Assembly (NCBI GenBank): GCA_040751755.1
Contig: JBFMHC010000040.1
Span: forward strand, 1-64,000
Direction: 5' to 3'
From: PFJX01 sp040751755
GTDB taxonomy: Bacteria; Pseudomonadota; Gammaproteobacteria; Burkholderiales; Thiobacillaceae
Length of the DNA stretch: 64,000 bases
Shown: positions 16,849 through 25,404 of the stretch, in pieces
How positions within the stretch are numbered: the first letter of the stretch is position 1
Layout of the letters: every line of letters starts with the position of its first letter
Made by a program: the position numbers and the translations under genes
The notes under the pieces: generated by a model
The model's input: the letters and a program-made list of their open reading frames with translations, nothing else
Databases searched by the model: none
Told to the model about the DNA's origin: nothing

Positions 16849-17510
16849 TACTTCTCTTTCAGCCTTTCCATGTGCTTGAGATCGAGCGAATCGAAGGTCT
16901 CGCGGATCTGGAAGAAGAAGATGCCGAGCACGAACACGCCCACCAGCACGTCCAGGGCGACGCCCATCTCGACCACCAGCGGCATGCCGTAGGTGGCGCT
17001 GGTGGCGGCGAAGAACAGGCCGTTCTCCATGGCCAGGAAGCCGATCACCTGCGGGATCGCCTTGCTGCGCGTGATCATCATGAGGAAGGCGAGCAGCACG
17101 CTGGCCATGGCGATGCCCAGGGTGGCGCGGGTGACGGTGCCTGACATCTCCGAGATCGGCATCGCCAGGTTGAAGGCGAAGATGACCAGGACGATGCCGA
17201 TCAGCATGGTGGTGGGGATGTTGATCATCGGCTCGACCTCGCGGTTGACGTCCAGCTTCCGCACCAGGCGGTAGAAGTACCAGGGCATGGCCACCACCTT
17301 GAGGACGATGGTGAGGACCGCCGAGTAGTAGAGGTGGTGCTGCCCCGTCGACCAGCCCACCAGCGCCGCCGACGCGGCCAGCGCCGCGCCCTGCCAGGCG
17401 AACAGGGTGATCAGGCCGACGATGCGGCGCTGCGACAGCATGGCGAAGGAGATCAGCAGCAGCAGGGCGGCGAGCAGGTTGACGATCTGTAGGTGGAAAC
17501 CTAGGTCCAC
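16848..17510 (-). CDS. HyfE-like membrane subunit
   Basis: A 220-aa protein with about six to seven membrane helices, similar to HyfE. The C-terminal part resembles NuoK (VIGFLAMENGLFFAATSATYG, VEMGVALDVLVGVFVLGI), including the membrane glutamate in AMENG. The GTG start lies one base after the hyfC-like stop codon. It links the antiporter-like subunits to the membrane anchor. Confidence 0.88.
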   Translation of the reverse strand: MDLGFHLQIVNLLAALLLLISFAMLSQRRIVGLITLFAWQGAALAASAALVGWSTGQHHLYYSAVLTIVLKVVAMPWYFYRLVRKLDVNREVEPMINIPTTMLIGIVLVIFAFNLAMPISEMSGTVTRATLGIAMASVLLAFLMMITRSKAIPQVIGFLAMENGLFFAATSATYGMPLVVEMGVALDVLVGVFVLGIFFFQIRETFDSLDLKHMERLKEK

Positions 17511-17511
17511 G

Positions 17512-18456
17512 TCACACCTCCAGCAGGAAATGGATCAACAGGCCCAGCACGCCGAGCAGGAAGGCGGTGCCGAGAAATTCCGGGGCGCGGAACAGGCGCA
17601 CCTTGGCGGAGAGGGTCTCCAGCACGGCGAGGCCGGCGCCGCCGACGAGCAGCTTGGCGACCAGGACCAGCACGGCGAGCGGCAGGGCCGCGAGGTCGCC
17701 CGCGGCGGCGATGCCCCAGGGCAGGAACAGGGCGATGCCGAGCACGGAATAGGCGAACAGCTTGAGCGCCACCGCCCACTCGATCAGCGCCAGGTGACGC
17801 GCCGAATATTCCAGGATCATGGCCTCGTGGATCATGGTCAGTTCCAGGTGGGTGGTGGGGTTGTCGATCGGGATGCGCGCGTTCTCCGCCGTCGACACCA
17901 TCCAGAACGCCACCGCCGCGAAGGCCATGCTCGGGTAGATGACGAACTCCTTGTGCGCCAGCGTCTCGACGATCACCGGCAGCTCGGTCGACTGCGAGAT
18001 CAGGCTGGCGGTGAAGAACACCATCAGCAGGGCCGGTTCGGCGAGGAAGGAGACCAGCATCTCGCGCCGCGCGCCGAGGGTGCCGAAGGAGGTGCCGATG
18101 TCCATGGCCGCCAGCGCCAGGAACACGCGCGCCAGGGCGAAGATGCCGACCAGGGCGATGACGTCCGCGGCCGGCGAGAACGGCAGGTCGTTGGCGATGG
18201 TCGGGACGATGCCCGCGGCGAGCGCCATGCAGGCGAACACGATGTAGGGCGCGAAGCGGAACAGCCGGCTGGCGTCGTGGGCGAGCACCGCGTCCTTGTG
18301 GAACAGCTTGCGGATCACCCGATAGGGCTGGGTGATCGGCGGCGCCGCGCGGCCCTGCAGCCAGGCGCGGCACTGGTTGACCCAGCCCATGAGCAGCGGG
18401 GCGAGGAGGATGGCGGCGAGGGTCTGAGCGATTTGCAGGAGGATGCCGTGGCCCAT
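17512..18456 (-). CDS. HyfC/NuoH-like membrane anchor subunit
   Basis: A 314-aa NuoH/HycD/HyfC-type protein with ~8 helices. NuoH signatures are present: WVNQCRAWLQGR near the N-terminus, the loop YPSMAFAAVAFWMVSTAENARIP-type region with ENARIPIDNPTTHLELT, and HEAMILEYSARHLALIE. This subunit joins the redox arm to the ion-pumping arm in complex I-like enzymes. It starts 4 nt after the first gene's stop. Confidence 0.92.
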   Translation of the reverse strand: MGHGILLQIAQTLAAILLAPLLMGWVNQCRAWLQGRAAPPITQPYRVIRKLFHKDAVLAHDASRLFRFAPYIVFACMALAAGIVPTIANDLPFSPAADVIALVGIFALARVFLALAAMDIGTSFGTLGARREMLVSFLAEPALLMVFFTASLISQSTELPVIVETLAHKEFVIYPSMAFAAVAFWMVSTAENARIPIDNPTTHLELTMIHEAMILEYSARHLALIEWAVALKLFAYSVLGIALFLPWGIAAAGDLAALPLAVLVLVAKLLVGGAGLAVLETLSAKVRLFRAPEFLGTAFLLGVLGLLIHFLLEV

Positions 18457-18460
18457 GGTT

Positions 18461-20485
18461 TCACCGCGTCACGAAAACGAGCAGAAAGATCAGCGTGGCG
18501 AAGCTGTAGATCAGGTACCACTGGATGCGGCCGTGCTGCAGCCTGCCGAAATGCCCGGACAGCCAGGCGGCCACGTCGGCGATCGGCTGGTAGAGCAGCA
18601 GCCAGATCTTGTCGCGGCTGTCGCCGCGATACCGCGGCGAACGGTCGAACGGGTCCGGCGTCTCGCGCTCGACGCGCATGAACACCTCGAAGATCTGCCG
18701 GATCGGCTGGCCGAAGCCCTCGGCGCTGTCCTGCATGCGCGCGTCCTGCTCGGGATAGCCGCAATCCCACGGGTCGGCGCGGCGCACGCGGCCGTGATAC
18801 ACGCGCTTGACGCCGAAGAACACCAGCAGGGTGATGGCGACGATCACCGCCAGGAAGATGACCGGCGCGTAGCTGGCGCGCTCCGCCGAGACCGGCGCCA
18901 GCATCAGCCAGTTGCCGTCGTTGACCAGGGTCTGGCCGATGAGCAGGCGGGTCACCGGCGCCAGCCAGCCGATCACCTGCGCCGGGAACAGGCCCAGCAG
19001 CACGCAGCCCGCCGCCAGCCAGGCCATGCCCATGCGTTCCGGCCAGCCCGCCTCGTGCGCGTGGCGCAGGTTCTCGGCGCGCGGCTGGCCGAGGAAGACG
19101 ACGCCGAAGAACTTCACCATCACGTAGGCGGCGAGCGCGGCGGCCAGCGCCAGCGAGGCCGCGGCGACCGGGATCACCATGTTCAGGTAGTCGTGGCTGA
19201 GGCCCGGCGTGAACAGGAAGGCCTGCAACAACAGCCACTCGGAGACGAAGCCGTTGAGCGGCGGCAGGCCGGCGATGGCGAGCGCGCCCACCAGGGTCAG
19301 CCAGGCGGTCCACGGCATGGTGCGGATCAGGCCACCCAGGGCGCCCATGTGGCGCACGCCGGTGGCATGCAGGACCGAACCGGTGCCGACGAACAGCAGC
19401 CCCTTGAAGAAGGCATGGTTGAGCGCGTGGTAGAGCACGGCGGTGAGGGTCAGCGCCGCCAGCCCCCCCTTGCCATCGGCGTAGAAGATCAGGGTGAGGC
19501 CGAAGCCGGCGAGGATGAAGCCGATGTTCTCGATCGACGACCATGCCAGCAGGCGCTTCATGTCCGACTGCACGGCGGCGAAGATGACCCCGTACAGCGC
19601 GGTGAGCAGGCCGAGCGCCAGTGCCAGCGTACCCCACCAGGCGAGCTGCACGTTGATCAGGTCGAAGGTGACGCGCAGCAGGCCGTAGACGGCGGTCTTC
19701 AGCATCACTCCGGACATCAGCGCCGACACCGGCGAGGGCGCGGCCGGATGCGCCTCGGGCAGCCAGACGTGCATGGGCACCAGGCCGGCCTTGGCGCCGA
19801 AGCCGAACAGCGCCAGCAGGAAGGCGGCGGAGGCCCAGAACGGCGCCAGTTCCGCGTTGCGCATGTAGTCGAAGGTGTAGGCGCCGGTGTTGGCCACCGC
19901 GCCCCCCTGCAGCACACCGAAGCCCAGCAGCAGCGACACCGCGCCGACGTGGGCGATCAGCAGGTAGAGGAAGCCGGCGCGGCGGATCTCAGGGATCTTG
20001 TGGTCGGTGGTGACCAGGAAGTAGGACGACAGGGCCATCAGTTCCCACGCCACCATGAAGGCGTAGGCATCGTCGGCCAGCAGCACCAGCAGCATGCCGC
20101 CGAGGAACAGGTGGTACCAGAGCGCCAGCAGCGTCAGCGGCCCCGCCTCCATGCTGCGGAAATAACCCAGTCCGTACACGGTGACGCCGAAGGCGGCGCC
20201 GCCAAGCAGCAGCAGGAAGAAGCCTGACAGGGCGTCCAGGCGCAGATGGAAGGGCAGGTCCGGCAGGCCGATGGGCAAGACGATCGCCGACCCCGGCTGG
20301 ACGAGGCCGACGCCCCCGACCGCGGCGACCGCAAGGGCGACCAGCGCACCGAGCGCGAACACCAGGCTCGTCCCCCAACCCAGGCGGCGCAGGGCCAGCG
20401 CGGCGAAGCCAAGCCCGCACCAGGCCAGGACGCCAAACCAGGCGAATTCGACGGGGGCGAAATCAGTAGGGAACAACTCGGTCAC
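18461..20485 (-). CDS. HyfB/NuoL-like proton-channel subunit, first gene of complex
   Basis: A 674-aa antiporter-like subunit with a C-terminal extension, as in HyfB. Core motifs: MVAWELMALSSYFLV, AGLVPMHVWLPEAHPAAPSP, VSALMSGVMLKTAVYGLLR, MKRLLAWSSIENIGFI and YHALNHAFFKGLLFV. It is the promoter-proximal gene of the operon. The start is a GTG with a poor ribosome-binding site. No HyfA or HyfH (ferredoxin-like) or HyfD subunit is encoded in the set, so electron input must come from elsewhere or from an unlinked gene. Confidence 0.9.
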   Translation of the reverse strand: MTELFPTDFAPVEFAWFGVLAWCGLGFAALALRRLGWGTSLVFALGALVALAVAAVGGVGLVQPGSAIVLPIGLPDLPFHLRLDALSGFFLLLLGGAAFGVTVYGLGYFRSMEAGPLTLLALWYHLFLGGMLLVLLADDAYAFMVAWELMALSSYFLVTTDHKIPEIRRAGFLYLLIAHVGAVSLLLGFGVLQGGAVANTGAYTFDYMRNAELAPFWASAAFLLALFGFGAKAGLVPMHVWLPEAHPAAPSPVSALMSGVMLKTAVYGLLRVTFDLINVQLAWWGTLALALGLLTALYGVIFAAVQSDMKRLLAWSSIENIGFILAGFGLTLIFYADGKGGLAALTLTAVLYHALNHAFFKGLLFVGTGSVLHATGVRHMGALGGLIRTMPWTAWLTLVGALAIAGLPPLNGFVSEWLLLQAFLFTPGLSHDYLNMVIPVAAASLALAAALAAYVMVKFFGVVFLGQPRAENLRHAHEAGWPERMGMAWLAAGCVLLGLFPAQVIGWLAPVTRLLIGQTLVNDGNWLMLAPVSAERASYAPVIFLAVIVAITLLVFFGVKRVYHGRVRRADPWDCGYPEQDARMQDSAEGFGQPIRQIFEVFMRVERETPDPFDRSPRYRGDSRDKIWLLLYQPIADVAAWLSGHFGRLQHGRIQWYLIYSFATLIFLLVFVTR

Positions 20486-20505
20486 CGAGGCATGGGCGGT
20501 ATTTG

Positions 20506-20534
20506 ATTCTATTGAGCATGAAAGTCGAGCTCAA
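20506..20534 (-). promoter_or_regulatory. sigma-70 promoter of the Ehr-like operon
   Basis: The minus strand has TTGAGC (20534-20529), 17 bases, then TAGAAT (20511-20506), giving a start near 20499 and a leader of ~14 nt before the GTG of the first complex gene. The -35 box abuts the palindrome at 20534-20552. The gap is AT-rich compared with its surroundings. Confidence 0.65.
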
Positions 20535-20552
20535 TGTTAATAGAATTAACAT
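20534..20552. promoter_or_regulatory. Perfect 19-bp palindrome, candidate operator
   Basis: ATGTTAAT-AGA-ATTAACAT: two perfect 8-bp arms with a 3-bp centre, in the 92-nt divergent gap between the complex operon and the ribbon-helix-helix gene. It overlaps the -35 box of the complex promoter by one base. A looser, larger dyad, TTCTATTGAGC with GCTCAAT...AATAGAA, encloses it. The placement fits an operator for a dimeric repressor or activator, perhaps the RHH protein itself. Confidence 0.7.
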
Positions 20553-20577
20553 AGTTGACCACGCAGCCACCGACACC

Positions 20578-20772
20578 ATGGAAAACCGCACCGCCCGCCT
20601 GACCGTCCTGATCGACCCGAGGAAGAAACGCCTGTTCGAGGAAATCTGCGCGCAGAAGGACCTCACGCCCTCCCAGGTGGTGCGGCGCCTGGTCCGCCAG
20701 TACATCATCGACAATGCCGGCGGCCGCGAACTGCCCGAGTGGATAAACGCAGCGGCGCGCGGCGACGACTAG
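20578..20772 (+). CDS. Ribbon-helix-helix DNA-binding protein
   Basis: A 64-aa CopG/MetJ-type RHH protein. A basic beta strand (RTARLTVLID) is followed by helix 1 (PRKKRLFEEICAQKD), the turn LTPSQ, and helix 2 (VVRRLVRQYIIDNAG). RHH dimers typically bind short inverted repeats. The start MENRTARL is preferred; upstream in-frame codons would place coding sequence over the palindrome. It diverges from the Ehr-like operon. No toxin gene is adjacent, so a plain regulator is more likely than an antitoxin. Confidence 0.8.
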   Translation: MENRTARLTVLIDPRKKRLFEEICAQKDLTPSQVVRRLVRQYIIDNAGGRELPEWINAAARGDD

Positions 20773-20782
20773 CCGCCGCATC

Positions 20783-22948
20783 TCAGGTACGCCGCGAGAA
20801 CTGCGACTCGGAGGGGTTGAGCGGCGCCGGACACACTCCAAGCAGACAGTAGTCGCCCTCCGACTCCTCGCCCGCCCTGATGAGGCGCTCGTGGATCTCA
20901 GCCAGCGCCATCTCCTCGTTGGGGAAGATGTTGGCCTGGCTGATGTAGTCGAACAGCCCGGTCTTGCGCATGACGTCCAGCACCTGCTTCTTCAGGCCGC
21001 TGAACAGCACCTGCACGCCGCTGGTGCGCAGGCGCTCCACCACCAGGTGGATCGCCTCCTCGCCCGAGGCGTCCAGGGAGTTGATGCCGTCGCCCACCAC
21101 CAGCAGGAAGCGCGCGTTCGGCTTGTGCGCCACCGCCTCCATGATGGTGTCCTCGAAATAGGGCACGTTGGCGAAGTACAGCTGGCCGTCGAAGCGCATG
21201 ACGACGACGTGCTCCGCGGTCTGCAGCTGGTTCACCTCGGCGTCGCGCAGGGTGCCGTCCTGGTAGCGGCTGAGGATGGCGACGCGCGGCGACATGGTGC
21301 GGTAGAGGTAGAGCACCAGGGCCAGGCCCGCGCCGAGCATGATGCCGTTGTCCAGGTGGGGCGCGAAGGCGAGGGTGCCGATGAAGGTCACCACCGCGGC
21401 GATGCCGTCGTGGCGGTGCGCGTCCCAGGCATGGCGGATGGCCTTGAAGTTGATCAGGCCGATCACCGCCATCATGATCACCGCCGCCAGCACCGCCTGC
21501 GGCAGGTGGTAGAGCAGGGGCGTCAGGAACAGCAGGGTGAGCAGCACGATCAGGCCGGTGAACACCGACGACATGCCGGTCTTCGCGCCGGCGTTGAGGT
21601 TGACGGCCGAGCGCGAGAAGGAGCCGCTCGCGGGATAGGCCTGGGTGAAACTGCCGACGATGTTGCCCAGGCCCTGGCCGATCAGCTCCTGGTTGGGATC
21701 GATGTGGGACTTGGTCTTGGCCGCCATCGCCTTGGCGATGGAGATCGCCTCCATGAAGCCGACCAGGGAGATCACCAGGGCGGTGGAGAACAGGTTCATG
21801 GCCATGTCCCAGCTGAAGTGGGGCAGGCCGATGCTGGGCAGGCCGGAGGGGATGGCGCCGACCACCTCGCCGCCGCCGACCAGCTTCAGCTCGCCCTTGC
21901 CCACCTTCTTGATGCGCCAGCGATAGCCGTCCGACTGCTCACCCGCGGGCACCTGGCCCTGCAGATACAGCCTCGCCGGCCGGCCGTTCGCCGTCGGCAC
22001 CCGCTCGAACAGGAACTTGCGCATGGAACGCGCGCGCTTGCGGTTCTCGGCTTCCGCGTCCTTCAGCTCCAGGCGCAGCAGGTCGATCTCGTAGTTCAGC
22101 GCGGCGATGCGCTGCGAGCCGCCCTCGTGCGCCTTCATGAGCGCGGTCAACTCCAGGTTCTTGGCGCTGACGTGCCTGTTGATCTCCTCGATGCGCGCCT
22201 CGGTCTGGGAGAACTCGCTCGCCAGCACCTTCACCTCCGGGTCCATGATCTCCTCGATGCGCCCCGTGCCGTTGTGCTCGAAGCCGATCGCCCAGCTGAT
22301 CAAGGTGGTCAGGCTCACCGCGATCAGCACGCCAGGCAACCTGGGCAGGAATTTCTTGAGGCCCCACATGATGGCGAATGCGGCAACGCCCATGGAGAGG
22401 GTGGGCAGATGGGTCTCGCCGACCTGCGTCAGCACGCCCCAGATGTCCTGGATGAAGTGCTCGCTGCGCCCCATGGAGACGCCGAACAGCTTGTTGAGCT
22501 GCGACAGGCCGATGATGATGGCCGCGGCGTTGGTGAAGCCGACGATCACCGGGTGGGAGAGGAAGTTCACCACCACGCCCAGCTTGAACAGCCCGAGCGC
22601 CAGCTGGATCAGCCCCACCACCAGCGCCATGAGAATGGCCAGACCGATGAACTGCTCCGAGCCGGCAGCAGCGAAGGGCGCGAGACCGGAGGCGGTAAGC
22701 AGCGAGACCACCGCCACCGGCCCGGTGGCGAGCTGCGCCGAGGAACCCCACATGGCGGCGACCATGCCCGGCAGGAAGGCGGCGTACAGGCCGTAGTAGG
22801 CGGGCAGGCCGGCGAGCTGGGCATAGGCCATGGACTGCGGGATCAGGACCAGGGCGACGGTGACGCCGGCGATCAGATCGTCCTTCAGCGCCCCCTTCCC
22901 GGGAGGAAACCAAGCAAGGAAGGGAAGGAAACGGCGCGCTGACAACAT
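20783..22948 (-). CDS. SulP anion permease with cytoplasmic coiled-coil insertion
   Basis: A 721-aa SulP-family transporter (bicarbonate, sulfate or other anions). The N-terminal signature is VALVLIPQSMAYAQLAGLPAYYGLYAAFLPG in shorter blocks, then about ten helices, then a C-terminal STAS domain (~575-690). Between helices at ~222 and ~365 sits a ~135-residue hydrophilic insertion. Its first half (about 238-312) is a heptad-like, charged coiled coil; the second half (LYLQGQVPAGEQSDGYRWRIKKVGKGELKLVGGG) looks like a small beta segment. Normal SulP proteins lack this. It faces away from the TauE module across a 168-nt gap and converges on the RHH gene. Confidence 0.88.
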   Translation of the reverse strand: MLSARRFLPFLAWFPPGKGALKDDLIAGVTVALVLIPQSMAYAQLAGLPAYYGLYAAFLPGMVAAMWGSSAQLATGPVAVVSLLTASGLAPFAAAGSEQFIGLAILMALVVGLIQLALGLFKLGVVVNFLSHPVIVGFTNAAAIIIGLSQLNKLFGVSMGRSEHFIQDIWGVLTQVGETHLPTLSMGVAAFAIMWGLKKFLPRLPGVLIAVSLTTLISWAIGFEHNGTGRIEEIMDPEVKVLASEFSQTEARIEEINRHVSAKNLELTALMKAHEGGSQRIAALNYEIDLLRLELKDAEAENRKRARSMRKFLFERVPTANGRPARLYLQGQVPAGEQSDGYRWRIKKVGKGELKLVGGGEVVGAIPSGLPSIGLPHFSWDMAMNLFSTALVISLVGFMEAISIAKAMAAKTKSHIDPNQELIGQGLGNIVGSFTQAYPASGSFSRSAVNLNAGAKTGMSSVFTGLIVLLTLLFLTPLLYHLPQAVLAAVIMMAVIGLINFKAIRHAWDAHRHDGIAAVVTFIGTLAFAPHLDNGIMLGAGLALVLYLYRTMSPRVAILSRYQDGTLRDAEVNQLQTAEHVVVMRFDGQLYFANVPYFEDTIMEAVAHKPNARFLLVVGDGINSLDASGEEAIHLVVERLRTSGVQVLFSGLKKQVLDVMRKTGLFDYISQANIFPNEEMALAEIHERLIRAGEESEGDYCLLGVCPAPLNPSESQFSRRT

Positions 22949-23116
22949 GATGCCCCCATCAATGGTGACCCCCGGAAATCAGGGCGGTCCTTCAGAGGCC
23001 GATGAAACCTGCCTTACACCACCCCGCGCTTGCAGGACAAGTCTATCCAAAATAGGTGTCTTTTAGTATTTTTTTACGCTCGCTTAACCAAGACTTGACC
23101 ACCCAGGAGATTCAGC

Positions 23117-23446
23117 ATGGCCGCAACCAGCAGTCGGGGTTTGGTCAGGATGCTCGTTTACGGCATCCTGACCTTCGTTTTTTATTGGGGACTCGTGACC
23201 TATTCCGAAGAGATCTCCCACCTGTCCCTGACCACGCCCGACACCTGCGTCGTCGCCCAGGGCCCCGAGACCGGGGTGTACCACAAGCCGGAGGCCGAGG
23301 CCTGCCAAGCCAAGGGTGGCACGATGCAGGATGGCAACTGGATGCACGTCCTCGCCCCCATCGTCATCGCCTTCGTCATCTCCTTCTCGCACGGCGCCTT
23401 CACCGGCCTGTTCTGGGAAGTCGTCGGCCTCAAGGCCAAGAAATAA
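23117..23446 (+). CDS. Small two-helix membrane protein with paired cysteines (TauE partner)
   Basis: 109 aa. Helix 1 (~10-27), a ~50-residue loop with Cys44 (TTPDTCVV) and Cys63 (PEAEACQAKGG), then helix 2 (~78-98) ending SHGAFTGLFW. The family is not one I can name. A paralogue lies at 27365-27698 (frameshifted) beside the second TauE gene and keeps both cysteines, TTPD and HGAFTGLFW. The repeated linkage suggests an accessory subunit of the permease. The cysteines could form a disulfide if the loop is periplasmic. It opens a three-gene run. Confidence 0.8.
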   Translation: MAATSSRGLVRMLVYGILTFVFYWGLVTYSEEISHLSLTTPDTCVVAQGPETGVYHKPEAEACQAKGGTMQDGNWMHVLAPIVIAFVISFSHGAFTGLFWEVVGLKAKK

Positions 23447-23455
23447 GGAGCGGCG

Positions 23456-24526
23456 ATGGAACTCGTGCAATTCATCCCCCTGGACATCAACAACGCCCTG
23501 CTGCTCATCGTCGTCGGCTTCGTCGGCGGCATGGTCTCCGGCTTCATCGGCTCGGGCGGCGCCTTCGTGCTGACCCCCGCCATGATGTCCCTGGGCGTCC
23601 CCGGCATCGTCGCCGTGGCCTCCAACATGTGCCACAAATTCCCCAAGGCCCTGGTCGGCACCATCAAGCGCCACAAGTATGGCCAGGTCGACCTCAAGCT
23701 CGGCCTGATCATGGGCGTGTTCGCGGAGGCCGGCGTGCTCACCGGCAAGCACTTCATGAGCGGCATCAAGCATGACTTCGGCGCGGTCGGCACGGACCTC
23801 TACGTCTCGGTCATCTTCATCGTCACCCTGGCGATCGTCGGCACCTACGTGCTCAAGGACTACCGCAAGCTGAAGGCGGGCGGCGGCGAGAGCACCGAGG
23901 TGCCGAAACTGGCGCGCTGGGTGCAGTCCGTGCACATCCCCGGCACCATGGTCTGGTCCGAGGGCGCCAAGGCGCACATCTCCCTGGTGTTCATCGCCCC
24001 CGTGGCCTTCGCCACCGGCATGCTCGCCGCCACCATCGCCGTGGGCGGCTTCATCGGCGTGCCGGCGATGATCTACCTGTTCGGTCTGCCCGCCATCATG
24101 GCCTCGGCGACGGAACTGATGATCGCCTTCGTCATGGGCCTGGGCGGCACCATCTTCTACGCCCTGGAAGGCGTGGTGGACGTGCGCCTGGCCATGCTGA
24201 TCCTGCTCGGCTCGCTGTTCGGCGTGCAGCTCGGCGCCATCGGCACCACCTACGTGAAGGACTACCAGGTCAAGCTGGTGATGGCCACCATCATGCTGAT
24301 CGCCCTGTTCTCGCGCTTCTTCTACATCCCCGGCTACCTCTCCAAGCTCGGCCTGATCGAGGCGATGGACGAGGGCACGCTGAAGATGCTGAAGCTGGGC
24401 GGCGACATCGTCCTCGGCATCGCCCTGGTGCTGGGGGCGGTCATCGTCCTCACCTCCCTGATCAAGGGCATCCGCGAGCACAAGGCGTCACAAATCCCGT
24501 CACCCGGCGTCGGCATGCAGGACTGA
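23456..24526 (+). CDS. TauE/SafE-family anion permease
   Basis: A 356-aa TauE/SafE permease (sulfite exporter family; members move sulfite, sulfonates or organosulfur anions). Two repeats are seen: GGMVSGFIGSGGAFVLTPAMM near the N-terminus and ATIAVGGFIGVPAMIYLFG in the second half. About nine helices. It sits 9 nt after the small membrane gene and 28 nt before a USP gene. It is strongly similar over its full length to the permease half of the fusion at 25405-27348. Confidence 0.9.
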   Translation: MELVQFIPLDINNALLLIVVGFVGGMVSGFIGSGGAFVLTPAMMSLGVPGIVAVASNMCHKFPKALVGTIKRHKYGQVDLKLGLIMGVFAEAGVLTGKHFMSGIKHDFGAVGTDLYVSVIFIVTLAIVGTYVLKDYRKLKAGGGESTEVPKLARWVQSVHIPGTMVWSEGAKAHISLVFIAPVAFATGMLAATIAVGGFIGVPAMIYLFGLPAIMASATELMIAFVMGLGGTIFYALEGVVDVRLAMLILLGSLFGVQLGAIGTTYVKDYQVKLVMATIMLIALFSRFFYIPGYLSKLGLIEAMDEGTLKMLKLGGDIVLGIALVLGAVIVLTSLIKGIREHKASQIPSPGVGMQD

Positions 24527-24554
24527 TCCGACACATCCACGCAAGGAGAACGTC

Positions 24555-25397
24555 ATGCAAGAGCACACCCTTTCCCCGGTCGGACGCTTCGAGCGCATCA
24601 TCCTGGCCACCGACGGCTCCCGTTACAGCGAGGGCGCCATCCGCGTGGCGCAGGACATGGCGCGCAAATGCGATGCCCGCCTGATCGTCATGAGCATCGG
24701 CATCGTCGACCCCGCCTACAGCACGCTGGTGCCCAACCTGGAGCGCGAGGCCGAGGCGATGGCGCAGCGCAACATCGACGCCGCCAAGTCCGCGATGGAG
24801 GGCCTGGAGGTCCAGGAGGCGATCCGCCTGGGTTCCGACCCCGCGGAGGTGATCGTCGCCACCGCCGAGGAACTGCGCGCCGACGTCATCGTCATGGGCC
24901 GCCATGGCCGGCGCGGCCTGGCACGCTGGAAGCTGGGTCACGCCACCGCCAAGGTGGTCGGCCACGCGCCCTGCCCGGTACTGGTGGTGCCGTCCGCCGC
25001 CCGGATGTGGGAGAAGCGCGTGCTGGTCGCGACCGACGGCTCGCGCTACGGCGAGCTTGCCGCGGTGACCGCCGGCAAACTGGCGCAGGCCTGCGGCCTG
25101 CCCCTCACGGCGGTCTCGGCGGTACTGCCCAGCCACGGGCCGGAACGGCGGCAGTCCGCGCAGGAGGCGATCAACGAGGTCGTCGAGGACATGGGCAGGG
25201 CCGGCGTGAGCGTGAACGGCCACCTCGCCGACGGCCGCCCGGACAAGGCGATCCTGGAGTCGGCGGGGCGGGACGGTGCCGACCTCATCGTCATGGGCAG
25301 CCACGGCCGCACCGGCATGAACAAGATGCTCATGGGTTCGGTGTCAGAGAAGGTGCTGAACCAGGCTGACTGCGCGGTATTGGTGGTGAAGGCCTGA
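24555..25397 (+). CDS. Tandem universal stress protein
   Basis: A 280-aa cytoplasmic protein with two UspA domains (~10-145 and ~150-280). Each starts with a beta strand plus TDGS (ILATDGSRYSEGA, LVATDGSRYGELA). The ATP-binding consensus G-x2-G-x9-G(S/T) is complete in domain 2 (GSHGRTGMNKMLMGS) and near-complete in domain 1 (GRHGRRGLARWKLGH). It is the third gene of the module and aligns with the C-terminal half of the convergent TauE-USP fusion, suggesting it acts on the permease. Confidence 0.92.
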   Translation: MQEHTLSPVGRFERIILATDGSRYSEGAIRVAQDMARKCDARLIVMSIGIVDPAYSTLVPNLEREAEAMAQRNIDAAKSAMEGLEVQEAIRLGSDPAEVIVATAEELRADVIVMGRHGRRGLARWKLGHATAKVVGHAPCPVLVVPSAARMWEKRVLVATDGSRYGELAAVTAGKLAQACGLPLTAVSAVLPSHGPERRQSAQEAINEVVEDMGRAGVSVNGHLADGRPDKAILESAGRDGADLIVMGSHGRTGMNKMLMGSVSEKVLNQADCAVLVVKA

Positions 25398-25404
25398 GAC
25401 GGCC

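Noticed and set aside
20578..20772. Antitoxin of a toxin-antitoxin pair
   Set aside because: No toxin-sized gene adjoins it; the next gene on that side is the convergent SulP permease.
23036..23060. Dyad GACA...CTAT...ATAG...TGTC in the SulP/TauE divergent gap
   Set aside because: The two pairs of arms do not share a centre and each is only 4 bp, so it is within chance expectation.
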